A stretch of DNA of 64,000 nt from Pelobates cultripes. Its lineage: Eukaryota > Chordata > Amphibia > Anura > Pelobatidae. Position 1 is the stretch's first letter; each line of letters begins with the position of its first letter. The notes beneath the pieces are model-generated. The model was not told where the DNA came from. It saw only the letters and a list, made by a program, of their open reading frames with translations, and did no database searches. The stretch is from contig OW240924.1 of assembly GCA_933207985.1 (NCBI GenBank), positions 72,765,236-72,829,235 on the forward strand, written 5' to 3'. Below are positions 12,600-24,799 of this stretch, in pieces. The translations under genes were made by a program, and so were the position numbers.

Positions 12600-14470
12600 A
12601 TTTCTGATGCTGATTCAAACAACTTAAATTGAGTACTAAGTCTTTGGTTGACTGGTTGCTGCCAACAAAACCTAGAATGTGAGAAGCTGTTGTGCTATCT
12701 TACTGTGCTGATTAAACAGTTACAAAGCAGCTACCTTGACCCTCTGTCTATTTTGACTACAAGTAATGTGAGTGTGTCTCTTATGGCATCCTGTCTGCAT
12801 TCCGCTTTAATAAAAACATGAACAAAACAGTTGACAATGAGAGTTAATTGCTTATACTGCATGTATTGGGGCCTTGTGCTATGTTCGTTGCTGCTGCCCA
12901 AGAGTAGTGGGAGTCTGAGCGCAGGACTTGTTTTTTTGTTAACTGACCAAGTGCAACCACAAATCCTAGTATCCTCAAAGCTACACAGTCAGGGATTCAA
13001 TATTTATTTTCTAATTAAAATATTAGTAGGTTTTTTGTCACTTTTCTGGAAATTACATTGAAGAACACATTGACAATCAGCTATAAGAGTTGACCCTTTT
13101 TGATGATTTGTTTTATTGTATACGTATTTTAAAGATTTAGCACTTGATATCACAATCCAGTGCCATCTAGGCACAATCCAGGGCACAGATTGCATTGGAG
13201 GAGAAGAAATACAAAGACTGCACTTTTCTAATTCAAATTACAACTGGTTTAAAACTGCAAGTAATTCCATAAAACTTGAACGGAATTAAGAAGTTGATAC
13301 TGAAACTACACTCAACTCCTGCAATTCTTCTCTTCATTAATCCTTTCTTTATTAGAAACAATTTAATTAGCATTTAAATGCATGCACACGTCTGTTTAAT
13401 TTGAACCTGCTGAAAATAGCTCTGTTTACTGATCCTTCGATAACTATATGATTAAATTCACGTTTCCTATAGAACACATTTATTAGTTATGCAGTAAAAT
13501 GTATCACTAGTCAGTCTGGGTATTTGGAACACTAGGTCGGTTTTCTTGTGATCATGAACTTATTATGAATAAACTAGTCTACTTGACGATACAGTAGATA
13601 TAATATTGCCTAGAAATAGCAGTGAATGGCTTTGAGTACACATGAAAGGCTTTAAATTGTCCTGATTTTGGCGGCTGTAATATCCATCCTATTTATTCCT
13701 TTGATTTCCAAATATACAAATTGTGTTAATTAGAATACTTGTACAATGAAAGCTATGATTACCTATCAGTGTCTTTCTATAGCGTTAATCGTCCTACTTA
13801 TGACTTGGCAGCATTGACAATGACTAGATTATTTATATAGTTGCCTACACAGTAGCTAATTACCAAGTATACAAGTTATTTAAACGGTTGCACAAGACAT
13901 ACATATCTTTAAATTCATGAAAATCTTTCAGTGACTTTACTCCTGTTTCCATTTATAAAACCTACTGGTTTCTATAACACAGGAGCAATTATACAGATTA
14001 TATTTGTGTATGGACACCATTTTATCGTATTTTCCATGTACTTTCTCCACCAGACCCTAAATCATCCTTTCTCCCCTCTTAATTGTAACCTTCAACATGG
14101 ACTATTTATTAATTTAGCAACAATGCATTTCCCATCTAATGGACTTGAATAGAAAGATTTAAAAGCTAGTATTTCAGGTGATGTACAAGTGAACAGGCGG
14201 AGAAGCAAAATGGTGGAAGTCAACCATAAAAGCATGTTTGTAGACAAAGAGGCACCAATACTATGAAAACGCTCTACTTAAAGTTGATCAGTGTAGTGAT
14301 TATAATATAAAGAGTCTATGGGTGCCATCCCTTATTTACTTACTTATTGACATCAGTTTATAGTAGTTTGATAAAAAAAAATAAGACTCTCCAATGCACC
14401 CACACAATGGTTTGCTGCTGGGAAAAGCTTCTGTACCAAGTGACCAGCTCTCTGACCCTATCCTGACAAT
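12600..14470. other. No gene recognised
   Basis: AT-rich intergenic-like sequence with no open frame or repeat that I can assign. Confidence 0.4.
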
Positions 14471-14479
14471 TCAAAACAT

Positions 14480-15199
14480 GTTTCATTTCTTCTGTTTAAT
14501 TTGTATTTACAGTTCCAGTTTTCACCACTAGTGGCCTCTCTAGCCCCTAGTCACCTCAGTCTCTCTCACCTGCATGGCATGTTTTATATCTGCTATAAAA
14601 GGCCACACCCAACTCATCACATGGCCTTTACATTGAGAGAAGCTGTGTTCTCAACCTGACAAGTCTTCTGCTCCTGGCTCTTTCTATAGAAAACTTGCTC
14701 CACCCCTGCTTACCTTCAACCATCCTGATTTATCCCAACATGATCTCCAAAACGAACCAACTTTATTTCTTTACTGGACTTTGTTTTCATATTGATTTGG
14801 TTCCAACCTGCCTGGATATTACAGACATTCTTATTATTTGCAAGTATCCTCAAATACCCTGAACCTGCAGTTCTGATTACAAATCAAAGAGGCTGATCAC
14901 CTCAATAGCTGCTTTAACATGTTTTTCTTTATCCTTTATTTTTGTTTAGTTTTATCTAATTGTTTCTCTGTCTCCTGTAAACCTGTTTTGGGGCATGTTG
15001 CCTAAACTTCTATTTTCATACTCACCTGTAATTCTGTTTCTATGTTCTGCTTTCTCCCTTTGTCTTTATTATACATTTTCCCTCTTTCTCCTGTTATTCG
15101 TATTGTTACCTTTGTCTAACCATGCCTAATAACTCAAATAAACTACCTGAAGTCAACCCCGGGATAAGTCAATTGTCTGACCTGATCAGAACCATGACA
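14480..15199 (+). mobile_element. Probable LTR, boundaries uncertain
   Basis: The segment has promoter-to-polyA organisation: 'ctataaaagg' at 14592-14601, a pyrimidine-rich body, AATAAA at 15137-15142 and an end 'accatgaca' at 15199. The layout resembles vertebrate Gypsy-type LTRs. I could not find a convincing 5' TG end or a target duplication, so the call rests on organisation only. Confidence 0.4.
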
Positions 15200-15621
15200 T
15201 CAACTATGTACTGACGTAGGGGCTGGGGTGACATCACATCCCAGATCCAGCATCAGCAAGTAACATGTAAGGGAGATAGGAAATCAACTCACAGATTAAA
15301 TGATTAAGACTAGGACCTATTACACAATAAAAATCAAGTGGATGGCCTACTGGCAGTTCATGTGAAATATACTGAGGTATGTTGCAATAAAAAAAAATAG
15401 AAACAAAGTGTGCTTGCTGAGGTAAAGTGAAGAGAAATTGGGTGGTAATAACTAACTGAAAATCAATTAATTCTGAAATCTCTTGTGACGCATGACAGCA
15501 GGGCCGGCGCGTCCTACAGGCGACTTAGGCAGTCACCTAGGGCCCAGCAGCCCTGGGGGGAGCAAGATTCGAGTGACCTGGTAGGAGGGAAGCACACAGC
15601 ACTCCCTCCTGCCAGTCACTC

Positions 15622-15787
15622 AGTGTAGCGTGGCCGGGCGGCACGGACCGTGGTGCAGGAGCATCTGTTTCCTGTACCCTGCCGGACTAAAAGGAAGCAC
15701 TCTCTCAGTGAGTACTTCCTGTCAGTCTGGCCAGGTACAGGAAACAGAAGTTCCTGTACCGCGGTCCGTGCCGCCCGGTCACGTTAC
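15622..15787. repeat. Long hairpin inside the hAT-type element
   Basis: Two arms of about 75 bp, including 'gcggcacggaccgtgg' and its near complement 'ccgcggtccgtgccgc', face each other around a centre near 15705. The same hairpin in a diverged form is at 27330-27498. Confidence 0.85.
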
Positions 15788-15799
15788 AAAGAAGTAGGA

Positions 15800-16160
15800 G
15801 GCATAACAGGGCAGGGAGGGGAGAGACCACTAAGGGACAGATGTGGAGGGGAGACCACTAAGGGAAAGCTGGGGGGGGAGACCACTAAGGGAAAGATGGC
15901 TGGGGGGAGAGACCACTAAGGAAAGATGGGGGAGGGGGAGAACTCTAAGGGACAGGGGGACAGCGGAGAGCATTAAGAGATAGGGGGGCAGGGTAGAGCA
16001 CTAAGGGCCAGGGGGGAGCACTAAGGGACAGAGGGGCAGTGCAGAGCATTAAGGGACTGGAGGGGAGGGGAGGAGAGATCACTAAGGGACAGGGGGCCAG
16101 TGAAGAGCACTAAGGGATGGAGGGGGAAGCACTAAGGGATAGGTGGGGAGGGCTTGAGCT
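15800..16160. repeat. G-rich minisatellite (accactaagggacag type)
   Basis: Units of about 20-28 bp built on 'ggggagaccactaaggga' are repeated about 14 times with variation. The same unit follows the hairpin at 27520-27815, and appears reverse-complemented at 20110-20210. Confidence 0.85.
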
Positions 16161-16358
16161 GTATAAGGGGCCCAAAAAATTGAGCTGCTTCCTGTTCGTT
16201 GATTTTTGTGAGCACTGCCTCCAGAGAGCTTGTTTTAACACCAGACCAGTGGAACCAGACTGAAGCCTGAGCCCATCATCCTCTTGTCCTCATCTGGTGG
16301 TAAATAGGCAATCCAGTGTATTATTAGTGGCACTAATCTCTAATTTACCTCACATTAA

Positions 16359-16500
16359 AGGGACTCTATAGTCACCAGAACCACTACAGCTTACGTAAGT
16401 GGTTCTGGTGTCTATAGCCTGTGCCTGCAGGCTTTTTAATATAAACACACTGCTTTTTCAGAGAAAAGACACTGTGTTCAGCACTGGTGTTGGCTCATAT
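16359..16500. repeat. Partial TTAA-type MITE
   Basis: TTAA at 16355-16358 precedes 'agggactctatagtcacc'. A hairpin (16366-16417) pairs 'ctatagtcaccagaacca' with 'tggttctggtgtctatag'. This is the left end of a frog-type MITE; no right end was found inside the hAT-type element, so it is truncated. Confidence 0.65.
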
Positions 16501-16619
16501 GGCAGATCATATGGGTGGGGTATTGTGATGTGACTTGGTGAGCAAAGCATATGGGGAGCAGCAAATGTGTGTTTGCCTAAGGTTGCAAAAATCCTTGCAC
16601 CGGCTCTGCATGACATCAC

Positions 16620-19600
16620 TCGGGATATTGGTTTGAAAAGATAAAAGAAAAAGGCCACCAAACATGATCACAAGCATAACCCATGAGTGCAAATACAAAT
16701 GGTAAATAGGCAACTGAAGAGTAGCCCCCACGCTGCTCAACACAGCACAGCTCAACAAAAGTAAAAAATCCAGCAATAATTGTTTGCAAATGCGCACAAA
16801 TATCCACAGGGGTAATAATAATGAGAGTACCACAATTCATTAAAACTTACACATACACCACATTATAATTACAGAAAATAAATCTGTCTATTCTTGAATG
16901 ATCAGCAAAGAAAGAGGAAGATCAGTTAGATGCCGTCTCCTAAATAGACGGTGCTTCGTGTTAATTGGTTACTGAATGTTCTTACATTTGCATATCAAGT
17001 TTGATTGTCTTTTTTGTTCCAACAAACTTTATTAACTTTTTTTGCTGCTGGAGTAGGAAACAAATAATTTAATGCATAATATGAGCCTCCTGTCTGAGAT
17101 AAAATTTATGTTTTCAGTATGTTTGCTGGTTACCTTTCTGTTTAGTGAAGGCAACAAAGTTTATAATTGTTCAGCCTTAGTTATACTCTGGGCATGTAAA
17201 AATGGGTACATTGACATTATAGCAGGATTATGCAATGTATGATGCTATAACTACATCCCCATTATTTTTACCTAGGAGAGGTGCATAAAAAAGAAAACAC
17301 TATTACATTTTGTGAGTTGTTTACTAAGTGAGTTAGTGTGTGGGCTCTAGTATATTATGCGCATCAACCATGCACATGTCAGATCTTTGCATACTTATAT
17401 TTGTGATTCCATGGGTATTGCACATCCATGACATCACTGAAATGAATGATCCGTGCTACCATCATGTGTTTGTATGATAGAGTGTGGATGCTGTGTTTTA
17501 AAAAAAATATAGTGCATGAGAAATAGGTGATCAGCTCCAGACTATAGAGTCCTTTTAACCCCTTCACACACATTTCTTGTTCCAAGAATAAATGCATGCT
17601 ATTTTATTAAAAAACAAAAATTGTCTGGTAGTAAAAGGGTTAAAGATATAAATGCCAATTGGTTCAATGTACTAAACAGATAAAAATTAATCTTAGCAAT
17701 TTTTGAGTGAAATATATATTTTTTTCACCGTTTAAATATTTTAAAGTGTCAGCCATGACAAAACTACTTTTGCATTCAGATAAAGTTCGCCAAAAGAAAA
17801 TTATTTCAAGACATGTTTTTATAATGGGAAAAAAACGCCGCTTTAACATGTGCTACTGCCTTCCCCGATAATTCTATCTTTGTTTCTACCAAACCTCGTT
17901 AAATTCCAGTATATGGTATAGTTCGAAACGTTACTGAGATAACCATAAATTGAATTAACTGTAAAAGGCTAACGGCTATATTAAAAAATAAATTAGAAGG
18001 TTTTATTCACATTTAAATCAACCACCAAGACTGGCAATATAATCACATGAAAGTAATTAAGTCTTTAAATGAAATTAAATTTTAAATTTTAAAATAATAG
18101 AAAAAGATATTACTCATTTAATTCCTTCAGAGTTAGTTACTTTAATTAGTTTAGTTATCTGTTTGTATTGAGTGGAATGAATGAGAATACAATACCATTA
18201 AATATGTGAATTAGTATTTCAGTCTGAATATATTGAAATGTCAGATTAATATAATTATCCAGTAATGTAGAAAAATGTAGAATGGTTCAGTGCAGGTTTT
18301 TGCTAAAATAATCCAGTTAAAGATATAATGAATTCATAATTCATGATAGATTTTCCGTGTCCCCTCCTGCAATTAAAATACGTAGAATATATTAGTTACC
18401 CTGCATGCTGAAAAATAAATTTCTATTCTGTTCTTGGTATAGAGATTTCACCCTTATCTTAACATAGATAGTTCCGTGTAGTTTTAAATTGGTTGAAAAA
18501 TCAATGAATCAATTCTATCCTGTAGTATTTCTAGCAACCGATGCAGAATTGCAACATGCCCTTTAAATTTTACTAAATATACAAAATTCTAATATGTTAT
18601 TTAGGACCCTATGATAGTATGCTTTATATAACCTTTAATGAATACATAAAATACATTGGGTATTCATCATAATGATATGGAATAGCTCTAGGAAAAGCAT
18701 ATTCATGCAGAGAATAGCAGAAAAAAATATGAATAGAATCTTTGAAAGCAATCTTTATTGACAGTAAAAATTGCAATAATGTACCAAACAAAACACTAAA
18801 GAGAAATATCAAGAGTAGAATGGGAGTTGTGCCTATATATAGATAATACACACCACTTAAAGTAATGCAGGATAGAAAAACAAAACGGCATCAAACAAGA
18901 ACAATAAGGTACTCCAATTTCTCCTAGATGGGTTTTTGTGAAATTACCTTGATGCAATTCATCAAAGTATAAATGTATATGTGTTTACAAAATCATTAAA
19001 TATGTGTAATAGCTTTAAAAAAATGTGCGTTTAAGCCTCACTGTTCCGGCATGTCCGGTGCATTGTTGAATAATGATAAAACACACAAACAAAAATCTGT
19101 AAACAACAGATTTATCCCATACTTGGTATGATATTAATCCTAACTTGAACAAGTCAATAAGGAAATGAAAGCCTATCCCAGATATGTCCAGATTCACATT
19201 TTAGGTGCCTTTAGATAAACTATATGGTACTCTAGTGCCCCCTCTCCATCCCCCAAAATAACTTCCAGCTCTTTTTTGCTTCTCTCCCGATTTGGAAGCA
19301 AGAGAGACAGCAAGTACATATCTAACTTCCTCCCTTCTGAAAGAAATGCAACTACTGAAAAGCAACATGTAAACATATCTTAAAATGTATATAAAATGGG
19401 AAACAAATACACATTTGTAATTATCAGAGACATTCTAGAAGACAGGTGCCTGTAAGCAGATGCCTACTCTTCCTTTTGGCAAACAGGGCCAGATTAACAT
19501 AGAGGCTAATAGAGCTGCAGATCCATGCCCATAGAATATATTATTGTTATTATTTTAATTTTTTTTCTACTACTCTTCACATGCATTTGCTTTATGCAAA

Positions 19601-19765
19601 TGGTATTATGTTCACCAATGGCAGCGCCTCAGTCATCAAGGGCCGTTTGAAGGAATTTGGGACCCCGAAGCAAAATGGACATGGAGCCCCACCCCAATCC
19701 TCCCAAACGCACGCAAAGCCTACAGGAACCATAGCATAGCCATATAGTTTAAGTTCACCCACACT
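16620..19765. other. No gene recognised
   Basis: A 3-kb AT-rich stretch. Frames are short and lack motifs. A sequence near 19485-19500 ('cagggccagattaac') resembles a hAT-like end, but no partner was located. Confidence 0.4.
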
Positions 19766-19768
19766 TAT

Positions 19769-19913
19769 ATAAATAAAAAAGGTTTACAGTGTAAATACTG
19801 CTGTTGGATATACTGTGCATAAATAAAAAAATTTACAGTGCAAATACTGCTGTTGCATATACTGTGCATAAATAAAAAAATGTTTACAGTGCTGTTGCAT
19901 ATAATGTGCATAA
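19769..19913. repeat. Tandem repeat, about 50-bp unit, three copies
   Basis: The unit begins 'aaataaaaaa' at 19771, 19821 and 19870 and contains 'tttacagtg' and 'ctgctgttg'. The third copy is shortened by loss of an internal segment. Confidence 0.85.
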
Positions 19914-20099
19914 AATTTGAACATTTTCAACAATTGAACATTTGCAAAACACACCACTGTACCATAATATTAAATATACATAAAAAAATGCATAATAACT
20001 AAATCCAACATACTTAAAACACACACACACACACTCACATTAAAATTTTTCAGTTCTCACAAACATGTGCAAATTATCCAAAACTGATGTGCGCGTAGT

Positions 20100-20867
20100 G
20101 TGAAAGAGCTCCCTGTCCTGCCCCCTGTCCTATAGAGCTCTCTCTTCCGTCCCTTAGAGCTCTGCCCTGCCCTTTAGTGGTCTTTCCTCTCCCTCCACCC
20201 TTCTCTACCGGTCTCCTCTCCCCCCCCCCCCCATATTCTCCTCACCCCACCTCCCTGTGTTCTCCTCACCCCCTTCCCTGTGTTCTCCTCATCTCTGCTT
20301 CTCCTCACCTCCCTCTTCCCTGTGTTCTCCTCATCTCCCCTTCTCCCCCCCGTGTTCTCCTAATCTCCCCTGCTCCTCACCTCCCCCTTCCCTGAGTTCT
20401 CCTCATCTCACTTCTCCTCACCTCCCCCTTCCTGTGTTCTCCTCATCCCCTTCTCCTTACCCCCTGTGTTTTATAATCTCCCCTTCTCCTCACCTCCCTT
20501 CCCTGTGTTCTCCCTCATCTCTGCTTCTCCTCACCCCCCCCCTGTGTTCTCCTACCCTCCTTCTCCTCATCTCCCCTCCCTGTGTTCTCTCTCTTCTCAC
20601 CCCCTCTCCTGTGTTCTTCTTCTCCTCCCCCCTCCTATGTTCATCTTATTACTCCCCTCCCCTGTGTTCTTCTTACTCCCCTCCCTGTGTCCTTCTTACT
20701 CCCCTCCCATCTTCCATGTGTCCATCTTACTCCCCTCCCTCCCTTGTCCTTCTTACTCCCCTCCCCATGTCCTTCTTACTCCCCTCCCTATGTTCTTTTT
20801 ACTCCCCCAATGTTTTTTTTTACTCCTCCCTCCCTCCTTCCCTATGTTCTTTTTACTCCCCCCCTAT
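20100..20867. repeat. C/T-rich minisatellite
   Basis: Units such as 'ctcctcacctcccttccctg' followed by 'tgttct' are repeated for about 770 bp. The left edge (20110-20210) is the reverse complement of the G-rich 'ccactaaggga' minisatellite of 15800-16160, so the array probably grew from that cargo. Long open frames here (up to 240 codons of Ser/Pro) are repeat artefacts. Confidence 0.9.
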
Positions 20868-22405
20868 GTTCATTGCAGTCAATCAGACTTTCCAAGTAAC
20901 CGGAACAGCTTCTGGTGCTATGATTTATGATGTCCAAAGTGTACTAAAAATCAAAAATAAACAAAAAAAGAAAAAATGAAAGAAAAAAAAACGTCTGCTA
21001 TTATAGGCTGTAATAAGAAAACTGAACAAACGTTAGACAGCATAAACAAAGCCGTTCAATATGGCTGTTAATCTGTAATAGAATAAGCTAAGCCGTCCGA
21101 TTAAACTGATAACCTGCAGTAGATAATATAATACCCAGGTATATACAGTGGCAGTTGCTAAATATAGCCCATACTCTAAGACCCCCAGAAAGGATATAAT
21201 AGAGGAGTAGAAAGATATCTGTGCCTTCGAGGGCACCTACCAGATATAGAAGCTAACTGCACATGATAAAAAGAGGAGAGAGGAAGCAGAAGTTGTCTAT
21301 GGTACGCAACAGTGCAACTGTAAATACAGGAAAGGGGAAAAAGAACATATGTATGTCTGCTGCAATGAGACTATTTAAATATATCTAGAGTGTCTCATTG
21401 CAGTCAATCAGACTTTCCAAGTAACCGGAACAGCTTCTGGTGCTATGATTTATGAAAGACACTTTCAAAAATGTCCAAAGTGTACTAAAAATCAAAAATA
21501 AACAAAAAATAAAAAGAGGTATATGGAGGGATCTGGTTTTTCTCAGATCCCTCCATATACCTCTATACTCTGCAATTGCAGCAATCATTTATTATTTAAA
21601 CACCTATATTTTGGTTTATAATTTTTTGATATTGGGTGTAGTGGGAGGTGAATCAATAACTTAGCTGTTGATACCATTTAGGGCTGTAATTTAACCATTT
21701 AGCCGCTGATACCATCTATGGCTGTAATTTAACTATTTAGCAGCCGCTTATAGTACATTGATACTTAATTAAGACATCATAAGACACTATCGTGGATTTT
21801 GTTATCCAAACGTTAACCAGTCAATTTCATAATTTAATATACCTTGTAGAGAGGTGCCTTTGAAGGCACAGTTGCGTACCATAGACAACTTCTGCTTCCT
21901 CTCTCCTCTTTTTATCATGTGCAGTTAGCTTCTATATCTGGTAGGTGCCCTCGAAGGCACAGATATCTTTCTACTCCTCTATTATATCCTTTCTGGGGGT
22001 CTTAGAGTATGGGCTATATTTAGCAACTGCCACTGTATATACCTGGGTATTATATTATCTACTGCAGGTTATCAGTTTAATCGGACGGCTTAGCTTATTC
22101 TATTACAGATTAACAGCCATATTGAACGGCTTTGTTTATGCTGTCTAACGTTTGTTCATTTTTCTTATTACAGCCTATAATAGCAGACGGTTTTTTTTTT
22201 TCTTTCATTTTTTATTTTTTTGTTTTTTTTTAATTTTTAGTACACTTTGGACATTTTTGAAAGTGTCTTTCATAAATCATAGCACCAGAAGCTGTTCCGG
22301 TTACTTGGAAAGTCTGATTGACTGCAATGAGACACTCTAGATATATTTAAATAGTCTCATTGCAGCAGACATACATATGTTCTTTTTCCCCTTTCCTGTA
22401 TTTAA
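20868..22405. mobile_element. Foldback element built from permuted and inverted copies of one unit
   Basis: Three blocks can be defined. A is 20868-20990. B is 20990-21310. C is 21324-21395. In the plus direction the order is A-B, then C-A (21324-21513). After about 330 bp of unique sequence come B, A and C inverted (21870-22405), which read C-A-B on the minus strand. The element is thus partial head-to-tail copies of a C-A-B unit of about 520 bp, facing one complete inverted copy. The B arms are nearly identical, and the 67-residue frames at 21033-21236 (minus) and 21945-22148 (plus) are the same. A perfect hairpin lies at 21515-21564. This arrangement recalls Penelope-like or DIRS-like terminal repeats, but no reverse transcriptase or recombinase is present. 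Confidence 0.85.
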
Positions 22406-22850
22406 CCAAGAACACTCTGGGTGCATTGGAAGTACCTATTGCAAAACATTTTGTCTATTATTTGAAAAGCACCATTTACTGTAACAATCACTTTTGATAC
22501 GTTGTTACAGCATTATCATAGCAGATAGTTCTTTTTTTTTATTTTATTTTTTGATAGGTTGTAACAGTATCATTATAGTAGACAGCTCTTATACATTTAT
22601 ATAATATTGTCATTTATATCTTTGATACCTAGATACTGTTTTTTCATTTTTAATTCTACTATCCCTTATATTATCTCTTTGTGTCTCGGTATGTACATAT
22701 CTAGACCGACTATGACTATATATGTGATATAATCACTCTATATTGTATTCACCATTAAAAATTTAATTTTAAACTTTATATACCTTTTTTGGTAGTGTTT
22801 CCTCTCCTTTTCCTTTAATTATATTCATATTTAGGGTTAACCCCTTCACT
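22406..22850. repeat. Likely continuation of the foldback element
   Basis: The motif 'ttacag..tataatagcagacgg' of the inverted arm (22168) recurs diverged at 22505 ('ttacagcattatcatagcag') and 22563 ('taacagtatcattatagtag'). This suggests older duplicated pieces of the same element. Confidence 0.5.
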
Positions 22851-23265
22851 ACCTAGTTATTCTTTTTCTATACTGGGCTTTCACTTCGTTAAAATTGTTT
22901 ACATATCTGTTCATTAATTCGTCAGACAGATGAATGAATGAATAGAAAAATCAAACGAACAAACTAACACTGTGTATCACTGTTCGTTTGTTCATTCAGT
23001 TTAGTACAAGGAGGGAGCTATCGGCACGCAGCTCCCTCCTTGTAATATGTAAAGATAGAAGCAGCAGGGAGCAGTGCTCCCTACCTCTTCATAAGCCCCC
23101 CAGGTTTCCCCTCACTCTATGGGGTCAATATGACCCCCATAATAGCATAAGGGAGATTACAATCTCCCCAATGCCCCTACTCGCTATACCGCGAGTAGGG
23201 GCATGTCTACTAAACAATGAGCAGCCTGTGGATGCTCACTGTAAAAAGAAAAAAACCCACTATCC

Positions 23266-23543
23266 GGCCCCCACCCCTGTGCGGCGGGTGGGGGCCCTAA
23301 AAAACAATAAGGGGGCGGACCTATTGTCCTCCCCTTGGCCCCCACCCCTGAGTGGTGGGTGGGGGCCATAAATTACAATGGGAGGATGGGGACCTACTTT
23401 CCTCTCCCCCTCCCGGCCCCCACCCTTAAGCGGCTGATGGGGGCCATAAAGATAATGAGGGAGGGTCCTATTGTCCTACCCCCAGGCCCCCACTCCTGAG
23501 CGGCGGGTGGGGGCCATAATGATAATGAGGGGGGGACCTATGG
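23266..23543. repeat. Tandem array of GC-rich hairpin units, four copies
   Basis: Each unit of 69-79 bp carries a hairpin of the form 'ggcccccaccc' loop 'gggtgggggcc', then an AT-rich spacer such as 'ataatgaggg' and 'gacctattgtcc'. Units start near 23267, 23336, 23415 and 23484. Confidence 0.9.
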
Positions 23544-23544
23544 A

Positions 23545-23965
23545 TTGAAATCCATCCAATCACAGTGCTCTAAGTCATTTTACACAGCGTGGGAAAGTTC
23601 TTTGGAATTTTCCCACGCTGTGTAAAATGACACAGAGCACTGTGATTGGATGGTTTGAAATCCATCCAATCACAGTGCTCTGTGTCATTTTACACAGCGT
23701 GGGAAAGTTCTTTTGAATTTTCCCACGCTGTGTAAAATGACACAGAGCACCGTGATTGGATGGATTTCAAGCCATCCAATCACAGTGCTCTGTGTCATTT
23801 TACACAGCATGGGAAAGTTCTTTTGAATTTTCCCAAATGACACAGAGCACTGTGATTGGATGGATTTCAAGCCATCCAATCACAGTGCTCTGTGTCATTT
23901 TACACAGCGTGGGAAAATTATTTTGAATATTCCCATGCTGTGTAAAATGACAAAGAGCACTCTGA
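23545..23965. repeat. Tandem array of long hairpins, four copies
   Basis: Units start near 23552, 23662, 23772 and 23872. Each pairs 'ccatccaatcacagtgctct', then 'cattttacacagcgtggga', with its near-perfect complement around a short loop. The third copy lacks about 10 bp in its right arm. Confidence 0.93.
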
Positions 23966-24799
23966 TTGGCTTAAACCCACCAATCAGAGTGTTATTAGCC
24001 TAATTGCAGGGCGGGGCAAGGCTTTATAAGCCTTCCCCCGCCCTGCGGAGCTCAGTCTGCGCGGAGCCCTCCATGGGTGAAGATGGATTATTTTTTTGCG
24101 CTCTGGTTTTTTCTTTTTCGTCGGGTTTTTTTTTTGCGCTCGCGATTTTTATTTTATTTTCAATTCGACAATTATGATGGGTTTTTATTTGGCCTTTTTT
24201 GGGGCTGAAAAATGAAGATTTGAGAAAAAAGAAGACGTCGAATGGTTAAAAAGTTTAATTTTATTTTACAGGTTAGTTATTTTATTCCCCCTCACTATTT
24301 TTTAGGGTGAGGGGGGTAGGTAGGGACTTTTTATTTGGGTGGGAGGGTGGGTGACTAGGGGCTTGGGGACCCCTAGTCACCTTGGTGGGGAGGGGGGAAA
24401 TTGACTTAGTTTTTTTTTGTTTTTTTTTTACAGTGAGCAGCCACAGGCTGCTCACTGTTTACCAGACATGCCCCTACTCGCGGTATAGCGAGTAGGGGCA
24501 TATTATTTACTAATACTAAGTAATTTTTACTTGGTATTAGTAAATGTGGCTGGAAGACCAATTTAGGTCTTTCAGCCTTTTAGTAGATAGCTCCCTGATA
24601 CCGTGGGTATTAGGGAGTTATCTACTAAGTGCCTGCAAGGTGCAGCCACAGCATGAATAGGATCGGAGTTTCATTCATTCGAATGAAATTCCGATCCGAA
24701 TAAAATGCCGAATTGCGTTCTAAAAGAAACGAACATACTGTTCTCATTCAGTTAGAATGCAATTCGTCAGTTTCAGCTAAAATGACAGGAAGCATCGCC

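Larger units (their letters stand above)
15499..16608. mobile_element. Non-autonomous hAT-type element with 8-bp target duplication
   Basis: The left end 'cagggccggcgc' matches the inverted right end 'cagagccggtgc', and further inward 'acttaggca' pairs with 'ccttaggca'. The flanks are 'catgacag' (15491-15498) and 'catgacat' (16609-16616), an 8-bp duplication with one mismatch. CAGGG-type ends and 8-bp duplications are hallmarks of hAT transposons. There is no transposase. The cargo is a long hairpin (15622-15787), a G-rich minisatellite (about 15800-16160) and the left end of a Kolobok-like MITE (16359 onwards). Confidence 0.8.
22980..24790. mobile_element. Non-autonomous element made of about 20 consecutive stem-loops
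   Basis: Nearly the whole stretch folds into successive hairpins. Examples are 'aaggagggagct' with its complement at 23007-23045, 'gcccctactcgc...gcgagtaggggc' at 23169, four copies of a 'ggcccccaccc...gggtgggggcc' unit (23266-23543), and four copies of a 110-bp hairpin (23545-23965). Others are at about 24005-24045, 24343-24376, 24429-24455, 24468-24500, 24508-24540, 24548-24577, 24578-24622 and 24660-24690. The block at 23166-23250 recurs inverted at 24424-24505. There is no coding capacity. Truncated relatives lie at 12505-12590 and 26460-27060. The superfamily cannot be assigned from what I see. Confidence 0.75.

Noticed and set aside
17541..17560. 'ctatagagtccttttaa' as the right end of the MITE starting at 16359
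   Set aside because: It would place the end outside the hAT-type element that contains the start, which contradicts the nesting; likely chance similarity.
20257..20979. Open frame of 240 codons rich in Ser and Pro
   Set aside because: It is translated CT-rich minisatellite; all three frames are open for the same reason.
21033..22148. Two identical 67-residue hydrophobic frames as a duplicated gene
   Set aside because: They are the same inverted-repeat arm read from each side; no start context or homologue is known to me.
23266..23965. Regular repeat-spacer pattern resembling a CRISPR array
   Set aside because: The 'repeats' are transposon hairpin units in a vertebrate genome, spacers are not unique, and no cas genes exist.
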